DNA of 64,000 nt from a bacterium (GTDB lineage: Bacteria > Eisenbacteria > RBG-16-71-46 > CAIMUX01). A model generated the notes under the pieces. The model ran no database searches and had not been told where the DNA came from. It saw only the letters and a program-made list of their open reading frames with translations. The stretch's first letter is position 1. Each line of letters begins with the position of its first letter. Location: positions 1 through 64,000 of the forward strand of contig JAUIHP010000027.1 in NCBI GenBank assembly GCA_030431975.1, given 5' to 3'. Below, piece by piece: positions 25,144 to 33,404 of this stretch. Made by a program: the position numbers and the translations under genes.

Positions 25144-28005
25144 ATGAAACGGATGGTCACGCTGATTGCCTGCACCCTGGCTCTGGGCACGACCGCCCCT
25201 GAGGCGACGACGGCTCAAACAGTCACCTGGACCTCACTGGCGGACGGGTTTTGGTCTCAGGACACCCGTTGGAGCCCGACCGGTGCTCCGGACGGCCCGA
25301 CCGTGGACGTCCGCATCAATGGGGACTTCAGCCCGGCCAATGTGACCCTCGACTCCAGCCGGATGATTCGCAGTTTGGATGTGGGCAGCAACGACGGCCT
25401 GATCATCGAAGACGGGAACGATCTGACCGTGGCCGGATCGGCCATCGAGAACGACCATGTGATCTCCCAAAACGCGGCGTCTTCCGCCACCGACATCCGT
25501 GTTGGAGCGGCCACTTTGTCCATCGGGGGATCGGGCGACTGGTTCCTCTCTGACAGTCCCTTCAACCGTTTCGTGGCTCTGTCCCCCGGGAACATCCTCG
25601 TTCATGAAGCCGACCATCGCATGGTCGGTTCCGGTACGTTCGGCGCCGGAACCGATCTGGGAATTCTCAACTACGGCACCATCGAGGCCGAAGGTGAGAG
25701 CGGCATCTCCATCGACCCGGGTGCCGGTGGCAACGCCGTGGGCAACTACGATCTCGTCAACCGGGGCCGGATCGATGCCGGCCAGTCGACCATCACCCTC
25801 GTCGGACCCCAGAGAATCGACAACACCAACGGAGTGTTGGCCGGCGGGCACAGTGGAGGGGCCGTTGTCTTCGACTCCAGCCTGGAGATCCGGGGTGGGG
25901 AACTCCTTGGCGACGGAGGCAACGGCGCCTTCGTGATTCCCGAGGGAACCCACAACCTGCTCCTGGCCGATCTCTCCATCGGGGAGTCGGCTGGGGTCGG
26001 GACCTATGGCGCGACGGTCGAACTCGAAGGAACGATCAGCATTGCCGAAGACGCTTCCATCCAATCCCACGGTCTGGACGTGTTCGAGATCCCTGCAGGC
26101 GGCGTGACCTTCACCGGCGGCGGCCTCTTCTACGGCGGAGGTGCCCAGGCCGCGACTTTGGCCAACGCGGACGGCCCCGGGGGCGCGTTTCGGGCGGTCA
26201 CCCTGGACTCGGGCGTGATCATGCGGGCCGCGTTCTTTGCAGGGACGGGGGATCACGTTGGTCTGGTCAACCGCGGGACCATCGAAAGCCACTTCTTCGA
26301 CATTCTGATCCATCCCGGGGATGACCCGGCAACGGCCTTCGAAGTCGTGAACGAAGGTGTGATCGAAGCAAACACCGACGGAGAGGTGCGATTCCTCGAA
26401 TGCGCCATCCAGAACGATGGCGGCATCCTTAGAGCGGAAAGCAACTCCGCGAACCTGCTCCTCGACGACGATGTCCTCCTCGATGGCGGACTTCTGGAGC
26501 TGGGCACCCTGAAGTTGGCCGAGGGTGCCCAGGACGTGGAAGTTCGGAACCTGTCCTTCGGTTCCGCGGACACGCGGGCCGAGCTCTTCGTCGACGTCGA
26601 TGAGCACGTCAACGTAAGTGGCACCCTCTTCTTTCATCAGCGATCCAGCGAGTTGGTTCCGGGGAGCTCGATCCAGGGCTACGGGTCAATCGGCCTGGCG
26701 GATGACCTGACCCTTTCCGGGCATGGCCAACTCAACGTTCTCGATCGGGTCCGGAACGAACACCCCGCGGATCTACCGGTCGAACTCCGGGTCGAAGAGA
26801 ATGGACGGATCTTCGGGCAGGGCTTCGTCGGGCTGGCCGACAATCTCGGCATTCGAAACGAAGGAGTCATCGAGGCCATTCTCGGCGCGCTCTTCCTGAA
26901 CCCCGGAGCGGGAGCGAACGTGGATGGCTCCACGGACATTCTGAACCAGGGCGTCGTCCGCGGTGGGTTCCCGGGTGGGCAGAGTGGAAGCCTGGTCGTC
27001 CAGAACGGAAGTTTCCGCAACGAGGGAACGGTCGAAGCGGGAGAGGAGAGCTTCGTCGGTTTCGGAGCAACCTCTGTGTTGGAGAACCTTGCCGGATCGT
27101 TCCTTCAGGGTGGAACCTGGACCAGCAGGGGCGAGATCGACCTCGGAGGCGAAGTTCAGGTGACGAAGATCGGCGCGGGAACGGTCGTCGAGCTGTCCGG
27201 AGTCGGGCAGGTCGTGGCGGGTCCGGAAGACGTCGACATCGAGAACACATGCACCGACATCGACGGGACCCTGCGGCTCTCCAACGGCCGGGATGCGCAG
27301 CCGTTCTCGAACGTCAGCATCAAGGGCACTCTGGATCTTGGTGTCGGGAGCGACTATGGCTTCCCCGCCGGCTCCATCGCCGTCTCCCTGGCCACCTCGT
27401 CGACCCTGTCCGTCGACATCGTGGGAGAGGGTGAGGAAGAGTACGGCCAGCTGGCCACCTCCGGTCCCGTTGTCGTCGATGGGACACTCCGCCTGATCCT
27501 GTCCGCGGATGCGGTCATCGAGGCGGGAGACATGTTCGTGCTCGTTTCCGGGTCGGAGGTTTCGGGAACGTTCGATGCGACGGAACTCCCCAACCTGGAA
27601 GGGGACCTGGCGTGGACGGTGGAGTACGGCGAGACGACAGTGACGGCACGTGTGGATGGCTCGACTTCCGGGGTCGGTGACTCCACGGAGGATGTGTCTT
27701 CTGAAGACGGAACGACTCCGGGTCGCGGTCTACGCGCCGTCCTTCCCAATCCCTTCCAGCCAAGCCGCGGCCAGGCCGAAGTCAGTTTCGCGCTGAGCGA
27801 GGCAGGTGCGTTCGATGTTTCGATCTACGCTCCCGATGGCCGCCGGATTCGGAGTCTGGAAAACCAGGTGCGGGAGGCGGGACTTCACTCCGTCCGGTGG
27901 AACGGAGAGGACGACTGGGGCCGTGCCGTGCCTGCGGGTGTCTACTTCGTGCAGCTGAACTCGGCCGATTCGAAGGACACGAGGAAGGTCGTCGTACGGA
28001 GATAG
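25144..28005 (+). CDS. Large exported beta-solenoid protein with FlgD-like tail
   Basis: This 953-residue protein has ATG at 25144 after AGGAGG. A signal peptide ends near TTAQ. The body is built of short Gly/Asn/Asp-rich strands and turns (LVNRGRIDAGQSTITLVG, NYGTIEAEGESGISIDPGAGG, NRGTIESHFFDILIHPGD, NEGVIEANTDGEVRFLEC). The pattern N-x-G-(T/V/R)-I-(E/D) recurs with a long period, as in beta-helical adhesin or autotransporter-type passengers. No autotransporter barrel is present. A ~85-residue FlgD-like module (IYAPDGRRIRSLENQ... VRWNGEDDWGRAVPAGVYFVQL) ends the protein. It is divergent from the frameshifted beta-helix gene. Confidence 0.75.
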   Translation: MKRMVTLIACTLALGTTAPEATTAQTVTWTSLADGFWSQDTRWSPTGAPDGPTVDVRINGDFSPANVTLDSSRMIRSLDVGSNDGLIIEDGNDLTVAGSAIENDHVISQNAASSATDIRVGAATLSIGGSGDWFLSDSPFNRFVALSPGNILVHEADHRMVGSGTFGAGTDLGILNYGTIEAEGESGISIDPGAGGNAVGNYDLVNRGRIDAGQSTITLVGPQRIDNTNGVLAGGHSGGAVVFDSSLEIRGGELLGDGGNGAFVIPEGTHNLLLADLSIGESAGVGTYGATVELEGTISIAEDASIQSHGLDVFEIPAGGVTFTGGGLFYGGGAQAATLANADGPGGAFRAVTLDSGVIMRAAFFAGTGDHVGLVNRGTIESHFFDILIHPGDDPATAFEVVNEGVIEANTDGEVRFLECAIQNDGGILRAESNSANLLLDDDVLLDGGLLELGTLKLAEGAQDVEVRNLSFGSADTRAELFVDVDEHVNVSGTLFFHQRSSELVPGSSIQGYGSIGLADDLTLSGHGQLNVLDRVRNEHPADLPVELRVEENGRIFGQGFVGLADNLGIRNEGVIEAILGALFLNPGAGANVDGSTDILNQGVVRGGFPGGQSGSLVVQNGSFRNEGTVEAGEESFVGFGATSVLENLAGSFLQGGTWTSRGEIDLGGEVQVTKIGAGTVVELSGVGQVVAGPEDVDIENTCTDIDGTLRLSNGRDAQPFSNVSIKGTLDLGVGSDYGFPAGSIAVSLATSSTLSVDIVGEGEEEYGQLATSGPVVVDGTLRLILSADAVIEAGDMFVLVSGSEVSGTFDATELPNLEGDLAWTVEYGETTVTARVDGSTSGVGDSTEDVSSEDGTTPGRGLRAVLPNPFQPSRGQAEVSFALSEAGAFDVSIYAPDGRRIRSLENQVREAGLHSVRWNGEDDWGRAVPAGVYFVQLNSADSKDTRKVVVRR

Positions 28006-28135
28006 ACGGGTGCGGATCGCTACCGACCTCACCCGACCGGACAAACTCCGACGGGGATTCGGGGGTGCGTGCGGGGTCGTCAAGGAGCGCGGCCGTGTCA
28101 TCGTCGGCACCGGCCCACCGTTCCACATCACTCGT

Positions 28136-28288
28136 TCAGTCGAGCATCCATTCGCTCGCGGTCTGAACTACGACTCCGGACGGAAACTCGGTGGAACACG
28201 CGTCGTTCCGTGCTGTCACGGATCGGCCGTTCGATGGATCCGCGAGTTTGTCGATGAGGACTTGGCGGATATGAGGCGGTGGTGACAT
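28136..28288 (-). CDS. Possible 50-residue small protein
   Basis: On the minus strand ATG at 28288 follows an excellent ribosome site (AAAGGAGATTCC). It opens a 50-codon frame beginning MSPPPHIRQVLIDKLADPSN and ending in TGA at 28136. A strong dyad lies 16-46 bp upstream of the start. I recognise no family, and the frame may be the stump of a truncated gene beside the IS91 remnant region. The surrounding 28006-28556 stretch shows no other convincing gene. Confidence 0.3.
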   Translation of the reverse strand: MSPPPHIRQVLIDKLADPSNGRSVTARNDACSTEFPSGVVVQTASEWMLD

Positions 28289-28303
28289 GGAATCTCCTTT
28301 TCC

Positions 28304-28334
28304 AAGGGTGAATATCGGCGATATTTCACCTTTT
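28304..28334. promoter_or_regulatory. Near-perfect dyad (operator or terminator-like)
   Basis: GGTGAATATC (28307-28316) pairs with GATATTTCACC (28320-28330) with one bulged base and a 3-base loop, flanked by AA on the left and TTTT on the right. On the plus strand it looks like a terminator. On the minus strand it sits just ahead of the small open frame at 28288. Confidence 0.45.
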
Positions 28335-28380
28335 CAGAAGGAGAAATTGAGCGATGAAATTCCATCGGTGACATCGTCTG

Positions 28381-28421
28381 TCCGTAACCGCTCATTTTCC
28401 AACGTGTTGGAGACTTACGGA
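28381..28421. other. Nested inverted repeats
   Basis: An outer TCCGTAA/TTACGGA pair (28381-28387 and 28415-28421) encloses an inner TCCAAC-GT-GTTGGA (28398-28411). The structure could fold in RNA or be a relic of a mobile element end. No gene covers it convincingly. Confidence 0.4.
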
Positions 28422-28556
28422 AATGGTGTCGGAGAATAAGGGACGCAGTGACTGTATCTGAGAACCCCTCACGCGACTCGAAGGGCACGGCGTCGGCGTG
28501 ATCTGCGCGAAGTGCCACCCGTCCAAGTGGCGTGCTCGGTGAGTGACGCCCTACCT

Positions 28557-29735
28557 TTAGAGCCAATCGGTTGGACTCGATGCGAAGAACTCTTCGAGCG
28601 GCATACCCGAACCTCCGATGACGATCGTTCGAGCCCCTGGATACTTGTCCCGGAAGGCGGTCAACCCTTGGACTGCATCCGGGCGACCGCTCTTGACCTC
28701 AATCCCCCACACGTCTTCCGGCGTTCGAACGACGAAGTCGACTTCGTGCTTTCGATGCCTCCAGTACGAGACTTCGTACGGAAGGGAGCGGAGCTCATTG
28801 AGAAAGTGGGCGCCGACCGCGTTCTCGACGAGTCTCCCCCAGTAGGCAGGATCATCGCGGCTCGAACGGAAACTACGGACTCCAAGCGCCGTAACCAGCG
28901 CGTTGTTCCACAGAACAAACTTGGGACTGGAACCCCGACTCCTTGCCTCTCCGGATGAGAAACGTTCGAGACCGGAAAGAAGGTAGGCGGATTCCAACAT
29001 CCGAACGTAGTTGGACAGAGTCGTCGTGTTCCCCGCGTCCTGCAACTGCCCGAGCATCTTGTTGTAGGAGAGAATCTGCGAAGGAAATCGCGAGGCGAGC
29101 ACGAAGAGATGGCGCAACAGAGTCGGCTTTGACACTCGGTGTGCTGCAACGACGTCACGGGAGATGACCGTCTCGATCAGCGAGTCCGCGACATAGCGCC
29201 GCCATTGGTCTTCGGTTTTCACGAACGGCACCGCGCCCGGGTAACCTCCGAAGAATGTCCAGCGATCGAGATCCCACCCGAACGCCTCTCGGCACTCCGG
29301 GTAGCTCCAGTGCAGACAACGTGTGAGAAAGAAACGGCCGGTCAGGCTTTCCGTCGTTCCCTGCGACAGGAGTAGCGCGGAGGACCCAAGAAGAAGAACG
29401 GAGAGTCGTTGACCCTTGTGCCGATCCTCATCCCAGAGCGATTTCACTGTCTCGCTCCACCCCATGACCTTCTGAACTTCATCGAGAATGAGTAGGCAAC
29501 CGGCTCCGGCTCGACGAGCTCGGTTCCAGTGAGTCTCGATCCAGACCGGCTCAGGGGGCAGAGGAGCATCAGCTGTGGCATAGATCACAGGGCCTCGCCA
29601 CTTTTCCTCGACCTGCCGCGCTGCGGTCGTCTTGCCGACCTGCCGCGGGCCGAGCAGGATCTGGATCATCGGTGGACCCTGAAGCTGAGTCAGCAGTTCA
29701 CCGACGATGGCTCGCTCAAACTGTGTGTTTGCCAT
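28557..29735 (-). CDS. AAA+ ATPase with C-terminal DUF4143 domain
   Basis: This 392-residue protein has the N-terminal P-loop LLGPRQVGKTT (Walker A near residue 29), Walker B CLLILDEVQKVMG, a sensor region LLLGSSALLLSQG and SLTGRFF. The C-terminal ~170 residues form the DUF4143 nuclease-like domain: GRLVENAVGAHFLNEL, SYWRHRKHEVDFVVR (core E-x-D-F) and GIEVKSG. The family is widespread, often in variable copy number, and its target is not established. The start is ATG at 29735. Two palindromic sites 40-80 bp upstream overlap a -10-like TAAAAT, so expression is probably tightly repressed. It lies next to a transposase remnant, which fits horizontal spread. Confidence 0.88.
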   Translation of the reverse strand: MANTQFERAIVGELLTQLQGPPMIQILLGPRQVGKTTAARQVEEKWRGPVIYATADAPLPPEPVWIETHWNRARRAGAGCLLILDEVQKVMGWSETVKSLWDEDRHKGQRLSVLLLGSSALLLSQGTTESLTGRFFLTRCLHWSYPECREAFGWDLDRWTFFGGYPGAVPFVKTEDQWRRYVADSLIETVISRDVVAAHRVSKPTLLRHLFVLASRFPSQILSYNKMLGQLQDAGNTTTLSNYVRMLESAYLLSGLERFSSGEARSRGSSPKFVLWNNALVTALGVRSFRSSRDDPAYWGRLVENAVGAHFLNELRSLPYEVSYWRHRKHEVDFVVRTPEDVWGIEVKSGRPDAVQGLTAFRDKYPGARTIVIGGSGMPLEEFFASSPTDWL

Positions 29736-29774
29736 GTATTGACTTTAGGGATCGACCGAATTGGGATCAACATT

Positions 29775-29814
29775 TTACTCAATGACTGAGTATTTTTACT
29801 CGATCATTGAGTAA
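29775..29814 (-). promoter_or_regulatory. Double palindromic operator of the DUF4143 ATPase gene
   Basis: Two 15-bp dyads, ACTCAATGACTGAGT (29777-29791) and ACTCGATCATTGAGT (29798-29812), have centres exactly 21 bp apart, two helical turns. Each is flanked by TT on the left, and together they form a larger 11-bp inverted repeat (TTACTCAATGA / TCATTGAGTAA). A minus-strand TAAAAT (29777-29772) touches the first site. Cooperative binding by a dimeric repressor is likely. Confidence 0.7.
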
Positions 29815-29841
29815 TCTATTAAGCCAATATCTGCCATACGC

Positions 29842-30790
29842 TTAACAAGCTACTTCGTCCGTGTCGAAGCGCGCGGGTAGGTCGGACTCCGGTCTCGACG
29901 AGAACTCTTCCCATTCCTCGACACGTGCCGGTTCCCACTCCGCAAATCCCTCCACTCCCACCGCCGCCGTCACCGGAAGAGGTGTCAGACGGGAACGCCA
30001 CTTCGAACGGCTGCTGAATACGCCGTGGTACCGAGTCAGATGCATGTAGGGAGACGGAATGAGCGATGACAGACGCTGCAGAAACTCCCGACCGTCCAGG
30101 GTCAGGTGCGTCACGCCCCCAGAGTGCGGCCAGGGACGGGGAAGCTCATAGATGACGCGACCGCCCTCGCTCACCCAGAGACCGTCCTGAGAGAACGGCG
30201 CGCGAAGGCCGTAGCGACAGAGGCGCTCCAGAGACTCCCGGTCTTCCGCAGACACACAACGACCGGCGTGAAGCGAGAAGCCGCCCCACTTCGTACACAA
30301 CGACGGACGCGACGCCGACGCCTCGCTCTCATGATCCGCATCGTCAAAGAGTCCGGCGCGATCCGCAACCGGAACCCGCATCGACCGGAGTAGCGAAGAC
30401 TCCATCGACAGAACCGTCTCTTCGAGCCGGCTGCCCCTCTCCTCTTCGCCCTCCAGCAGCTTCCGAACCCGTTTCGTGATCCGACGGGCAATCCGTTCGG
30501 TCAGCGAGGCGACTTCCTCGGCGTTCGGCGGCGGCAGGGACACAAACTCCAACTCTTCGCAACCCGCTACGGGAACGAAGAGGCCGTCTGGAATCAACGT
30601 ATGGAAGTGGGGATGCAGGTTGAGAGCGCCGCCGAACCGTTGCAGAAACGTCACCGAGCCCGTCTCGGAACCGCGGTCATCCCGCCAATCCGCGAGAAAC
30701 CCTTCCAGGTTCTCCCGGACGACCGCGTGCAACGCCGTCGACTCCGGAGAGCGAGGGCGATACTCCAGGGAAGTAGACCGGCACATCGCC
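29842..30790 (-). pseudogene. 5'-truncated IS91-family (Y2, HUH) transposase
   Basis: The remnant keeps the catalytic HUH motif in GSVTFLQRFGGALNLHPHFHTLIPDGLFV. It also keeps the later block GGFSLHAGRCVSAEDRESLERLCRYGLRAPF and the end HLTLDGREFLQRLSSLIPSPYMHLTRYHGVFS, typical of IS91/IS801-like rolling-circle transposases. The N-terminal zinc-finger region and about 100 residues are missing. The frame upstream of about 30790 has no family resemblance, so the break lies near there. The frame is otherwise open for more than 300 codons, so truncation was fairly recent. It abuts the transketolase promoter region. Confidence 0.85.
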
Positions 30791-30837
30791 CATGCCCCTG
30801 CGCGAATCGTGCCGACGGGGTCCGCAACCTCCCTACC

Positions 30838-30867
30838 TTGACCCCCTTCCGGACCCCATGAGATTCT
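30838..30867 (+). promoter_or_regulatory. Possible transketolase promoter
   Basis: TTGACC (30838-30843), an 18-base spacer and GATTCT (30862-30867) with TGA just upstream. It lies about 60 bp before the chosen GTG start and just outside the IS91 remnant. Confidence 0.35.
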
Positions 30868-30929
30868 CGCCCCTCGCTGGCCCACCCCCAATCGGGCCGG
30901 CCTCTCACGCAGGAAGAAAGGACTCCACC

Positions 30930-33302
30930 GTGGACAGCCAAACCGTGGACCGCGCCCGGGAAATCCAGGCCGAAAACGACACCAATCTGCATCACTGGGA
31001 CAAGACCAAGGACATCGTCGATCAGTTCATCGACATGACCCTGAACTTCCGCCAGAGCGGTCACCCGGGCGGTTCCCGCTCCAAGGTGCATGGGCTGGTC
31101 GCTACCCTTCTCGGGAACGTCATGCGCTGGGACGTCCGCCATCCGGAGAAGCGCTACAACGACCGCTTCGTCCTGGTCGCCGGGCACTGCACTCCTCTCC
31201 TCTACGCGACTCTCGCGACCATGAACGAGGCGATGCGGCGCAAGTACGAGCAGACGGGCGACTCCCGCTACCTGATTTCGGACTTCGAGAAGCGGGCTCT
31301 GGTCTGGGAAGACCTTCTGACCTTCCGCCGTCGCGGCGGCCTGCCGGGCCATGCGGAAATGGAAGGCAAGACTCTCTTCGTCAAGTTCAACACGGGCCCG
31401 TCGGGTCACGGTTCGCCGCCGGCGGCGGGTGCCGCAATGGCTCTGAAGCGTGCGGGCGCGGATGACGTCCGAGTCTTTGCCTTCGAGGGCGAGGGTGGTC
31501 TGACCACGGGTGCGACTCACGAGGTCAAGAACTCGGCTTGGGGGCTGGGACTCGACAACCTGGTCTACGTCATCGACTGGAATGACTTCGGCATCGATGA
31601 ACGCGCGGCCTCGGCCGTCGTCCCGGGCACTCCGGAAGACTGGTTCGCTCCCTACGGTTGGCGAGTCGTCGGCACCGAACACGGTTCCGACTTCGAGCAT
31701 GTCAACCGCGCGCTGGTTGACTGCATCCACGGCGACAACCCACCGAACGTCCCACGCATCTGTTGGCTGAAGACACGTAAGGGTCGCGGCTATCTCAAGT
31801 ACGACTTCGCGAGCCACGGCGCTCCGCACAAGTCGAACAGCGAGATCTACTGGGAAACGAAAAAGCCGTTCATGGAGAAGTACGGGATCGAGTTCGAGGG
31901 CTACGGCGAGCCGCGTCCCGAAGATCCGGACGCGTTCCACCGCCAGGCCGAGGCCAACTTCCGCAAGGTCGTCCAGGTCATGCACCGCGATCAGGAACTG
32001 ATCGACTACCTGGCCAACCGTCTGGCCGACATCGGCGACTCCGTTCCGGTCGATCATCCCAAGGTTCGCATCGACCTCGGAAAGAACCCGTGGAAAGACG
32101 CTGAACTGACCGACTTCGAAAACTATCCGAGCGAAATGTGGAAGGCTCCGGGCGAACAGGCCCCGAACCGCGCCGCCCTTGCAACCTGGGGCGCATGGGC
32201 CAACACCTGGGCCCGGCGGAAGTACGGCCGCCCGCTCATCATTGCGTCCTCGGCAGACCTCGCCGATTCGACCAACATTTCCGGGTTCGCCAAGTCTTTC
32301 AAAGAGAACGGCACCGAGACCGAGGGCTGGGGCTGGTACGACCGGGACAAGAACCCAGACGGTGCACTTCTTCCGCAGGAGATCACCGAGTTCGCCAACG
32401 CCGGAATCTCCGTGGGTATCGGTACCGTCAATCTCTCACCGAAGCCGTTCGAAGAGTTCGACGGGTTCGGCGCCGCCTGTTCGACCTATGGGTCCTTCAG
32501 CTACCTGAAGTATGGACTGATGCGTTTGTATTCGCAGGTCGCCCAGGACTCCCCGATCAAAGTCGGCAAGGTCATTTGGGTCGCCGGGCACTCCGGTCCG
32601 GAGACGGCCGACGACAGCCGGACCCACTTCGGCATTTTCGCAACGGGAGTGACACAGCTCTTCCCCGACGGTCACGTCATCGACGTCCATCCGTGGGAGT
32701 ACAACGAAGTCCCGGTCGTGATCGGCGCGGCGCTCAAGACGAAGGCGGCGATCATCGCGCTTCACCTGACGCGTCCGCCGGTGGAGATACCGGATCGCAA
32801 GGCGTTGGGCATCGATTCGCACTTCGCCGCCGCGAAGGGCGCGTACCTGATGCGCAAGTACGATCCGAGTAAGCCCAAGCACGGAACGATTCTCGTCACC
32901 GGAACCTCGACGACGGCCAACGTCGTCAAGCTTCTGCCCGAGCTCGACAAGCACGGACTCAACGTCAAGGTCGTCTCAGTCGTGTCTCCGCAGCTGTTCG
33001 AGCTGCAGGGACAGGTCTATCGCGATCAGCTGCTGCCGCAGGAGGACTGGATGGACTCGACGGTCATCTCCAACCGCTCCCGGCGTGTTTGCTATGACTG
33101 GCTGCCGCACAAGATCGCGGCCGAGTACGCCATGACGAGTGACTTCGACGACCGCTGGCGGACGGGTGGAAACATCGACGAGGTCATCGAGGAAGCGCAC
33201 CTTTCGCCGGACCATCTGCTGAGTGGAATCGAAAAGTTCGCGCGGGAGCGGCAGTCACGGCTGTCGCGTCTGCGTGATGCAGTGGAGAAGGCGCAGGGAT
33301 AG
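30930..33302 (+). CDS. Transketolase-like thiamine-diphosphate enzyme (divergent)
   Basis: This 790-residue protein starts with GTG at 30930, nine bases after AAAGGA; the longer frame upstream enters IS91 debris. The N-terminal half shows SGHPGGSRSKVHGLVATLLGNVMRWD, GPSGHGSPPAAGAAMAL and the ThDP site VFAFEGEGGLTTGATHEVKNSAWGLGLDNLVYVIDWNDFGID (GEG for the usual GDG). The C-terminal half has the pyrimidine-binding and TK-C domains, including GHSGPETADDSRTHFGIFA. In place of the segment that normally carries the cofactor-activating Glu (I-x-E-x-x-M), I read NAGISVGIGTVN. Length exceeds the usual ~670 residues. It probably shuffles two-carbon units of sugar phosphates, but the subfamily is unusual. 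A strong terminator follows. Confidence 0.8.
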   Translation: MDSQTVDRAREIQAENDTNLHHWDKTKDIVDQFIDMTLNFRQSGHPGGSRSKVHGLVATLLGNVMRWDVRHPEKRYNDRFVLVAGHCTPLLYATLATMNEAMRRKYEQTGDSRYLISDFEKRALVWEDLLTFRRRGGLPGHAEMEGKTLFVKFNTGPSGHGSPPAAGAAMALKRAGADDVRVFAFEGEGGLTTGATHEVKNSAWGLGLDNLVYVIDWNDFGIDERAASAVVPGTPEDWFAPYGWRVVGTEHGSDFEHVNRALVDCIHGDNPPNVPRICWLKTRKGRGYLKYDFASHGAPHKSNSEIYWETKKPFMEKYGIEFEGYGEPRPEDPDAFHRQAEANFRKVVQVMHRDQELIDYLANRLADIGDSVPVDHPKVRIDLGKNPWKDAELTDFENYPSEMWKAPGEQAPNRAALATWGAWANTWARRKYGRPLIIASSADLADSTNISGFAKSFKENGTETEGWGWYDRDKNPDGALLPQEITEFANAGISVGIGTVNLSPKPFEEFDGFGAACSTYGSFSYLKYGLMRLYSQVAQDSPIKVGKVIWVAGHSGPETADDSRTHFGIFATGVTQLFPDGHVIDVHPWEYNEVPVVIGAALKTKAAIIALHLTRPPVEIPDRKALGIDSHFAAAKGAYLMRKYDPSKPKHGTILVTGTSTTANVVKLLPELDKHGLNVKVVSVVSPQLFELQGQVYRDQLLPQEDWMDSTVISNRSRRVCYDWLPHKIAAEYAMTSDFDDRWRTGGNIDEVIEEAHLSPDHLLSGIEKFARERQSRLSRLRDAVEKAQG

Positions 33303-33333
33303 ACGGCGTAGCCTAGATCCGAACGAAACGGCA

Positions 33334-33370
33334 AACGCCCGGTCTCGTAAGTGGGACCGGGCGTTCTTTT
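33334..33370 (+). terminator. Rho-independent terminator
   Basis: AACGCCCGGTC (33334-33344) and GACCGGGCGTT (33355-33365) form a perfect 11-bp stem with a 10-base loop and a following CTTTT. It ends the transketolase transcript 32 bp after the stop and may also serve the convergent gene that stops at 33405. Confidence 0.85.
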
Positions 33371-33404
33371 GCGCGAGGCTCGCGACTCTGGTGGAATCCA
33401 GAGA

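Noticed and set aside
28216-28566. A 116-codon minus-strand gene
   Set aside because: No ribosome site, no family resemblance, and it runs through both dyads; the shorter 28136-28288 frame is better supported.
30792-30929. N-terminal extension of the transketolase
   Set aside because: The extension enters IS91 debris and lacks family similarity; GTG at 30930 has a ribosome site.
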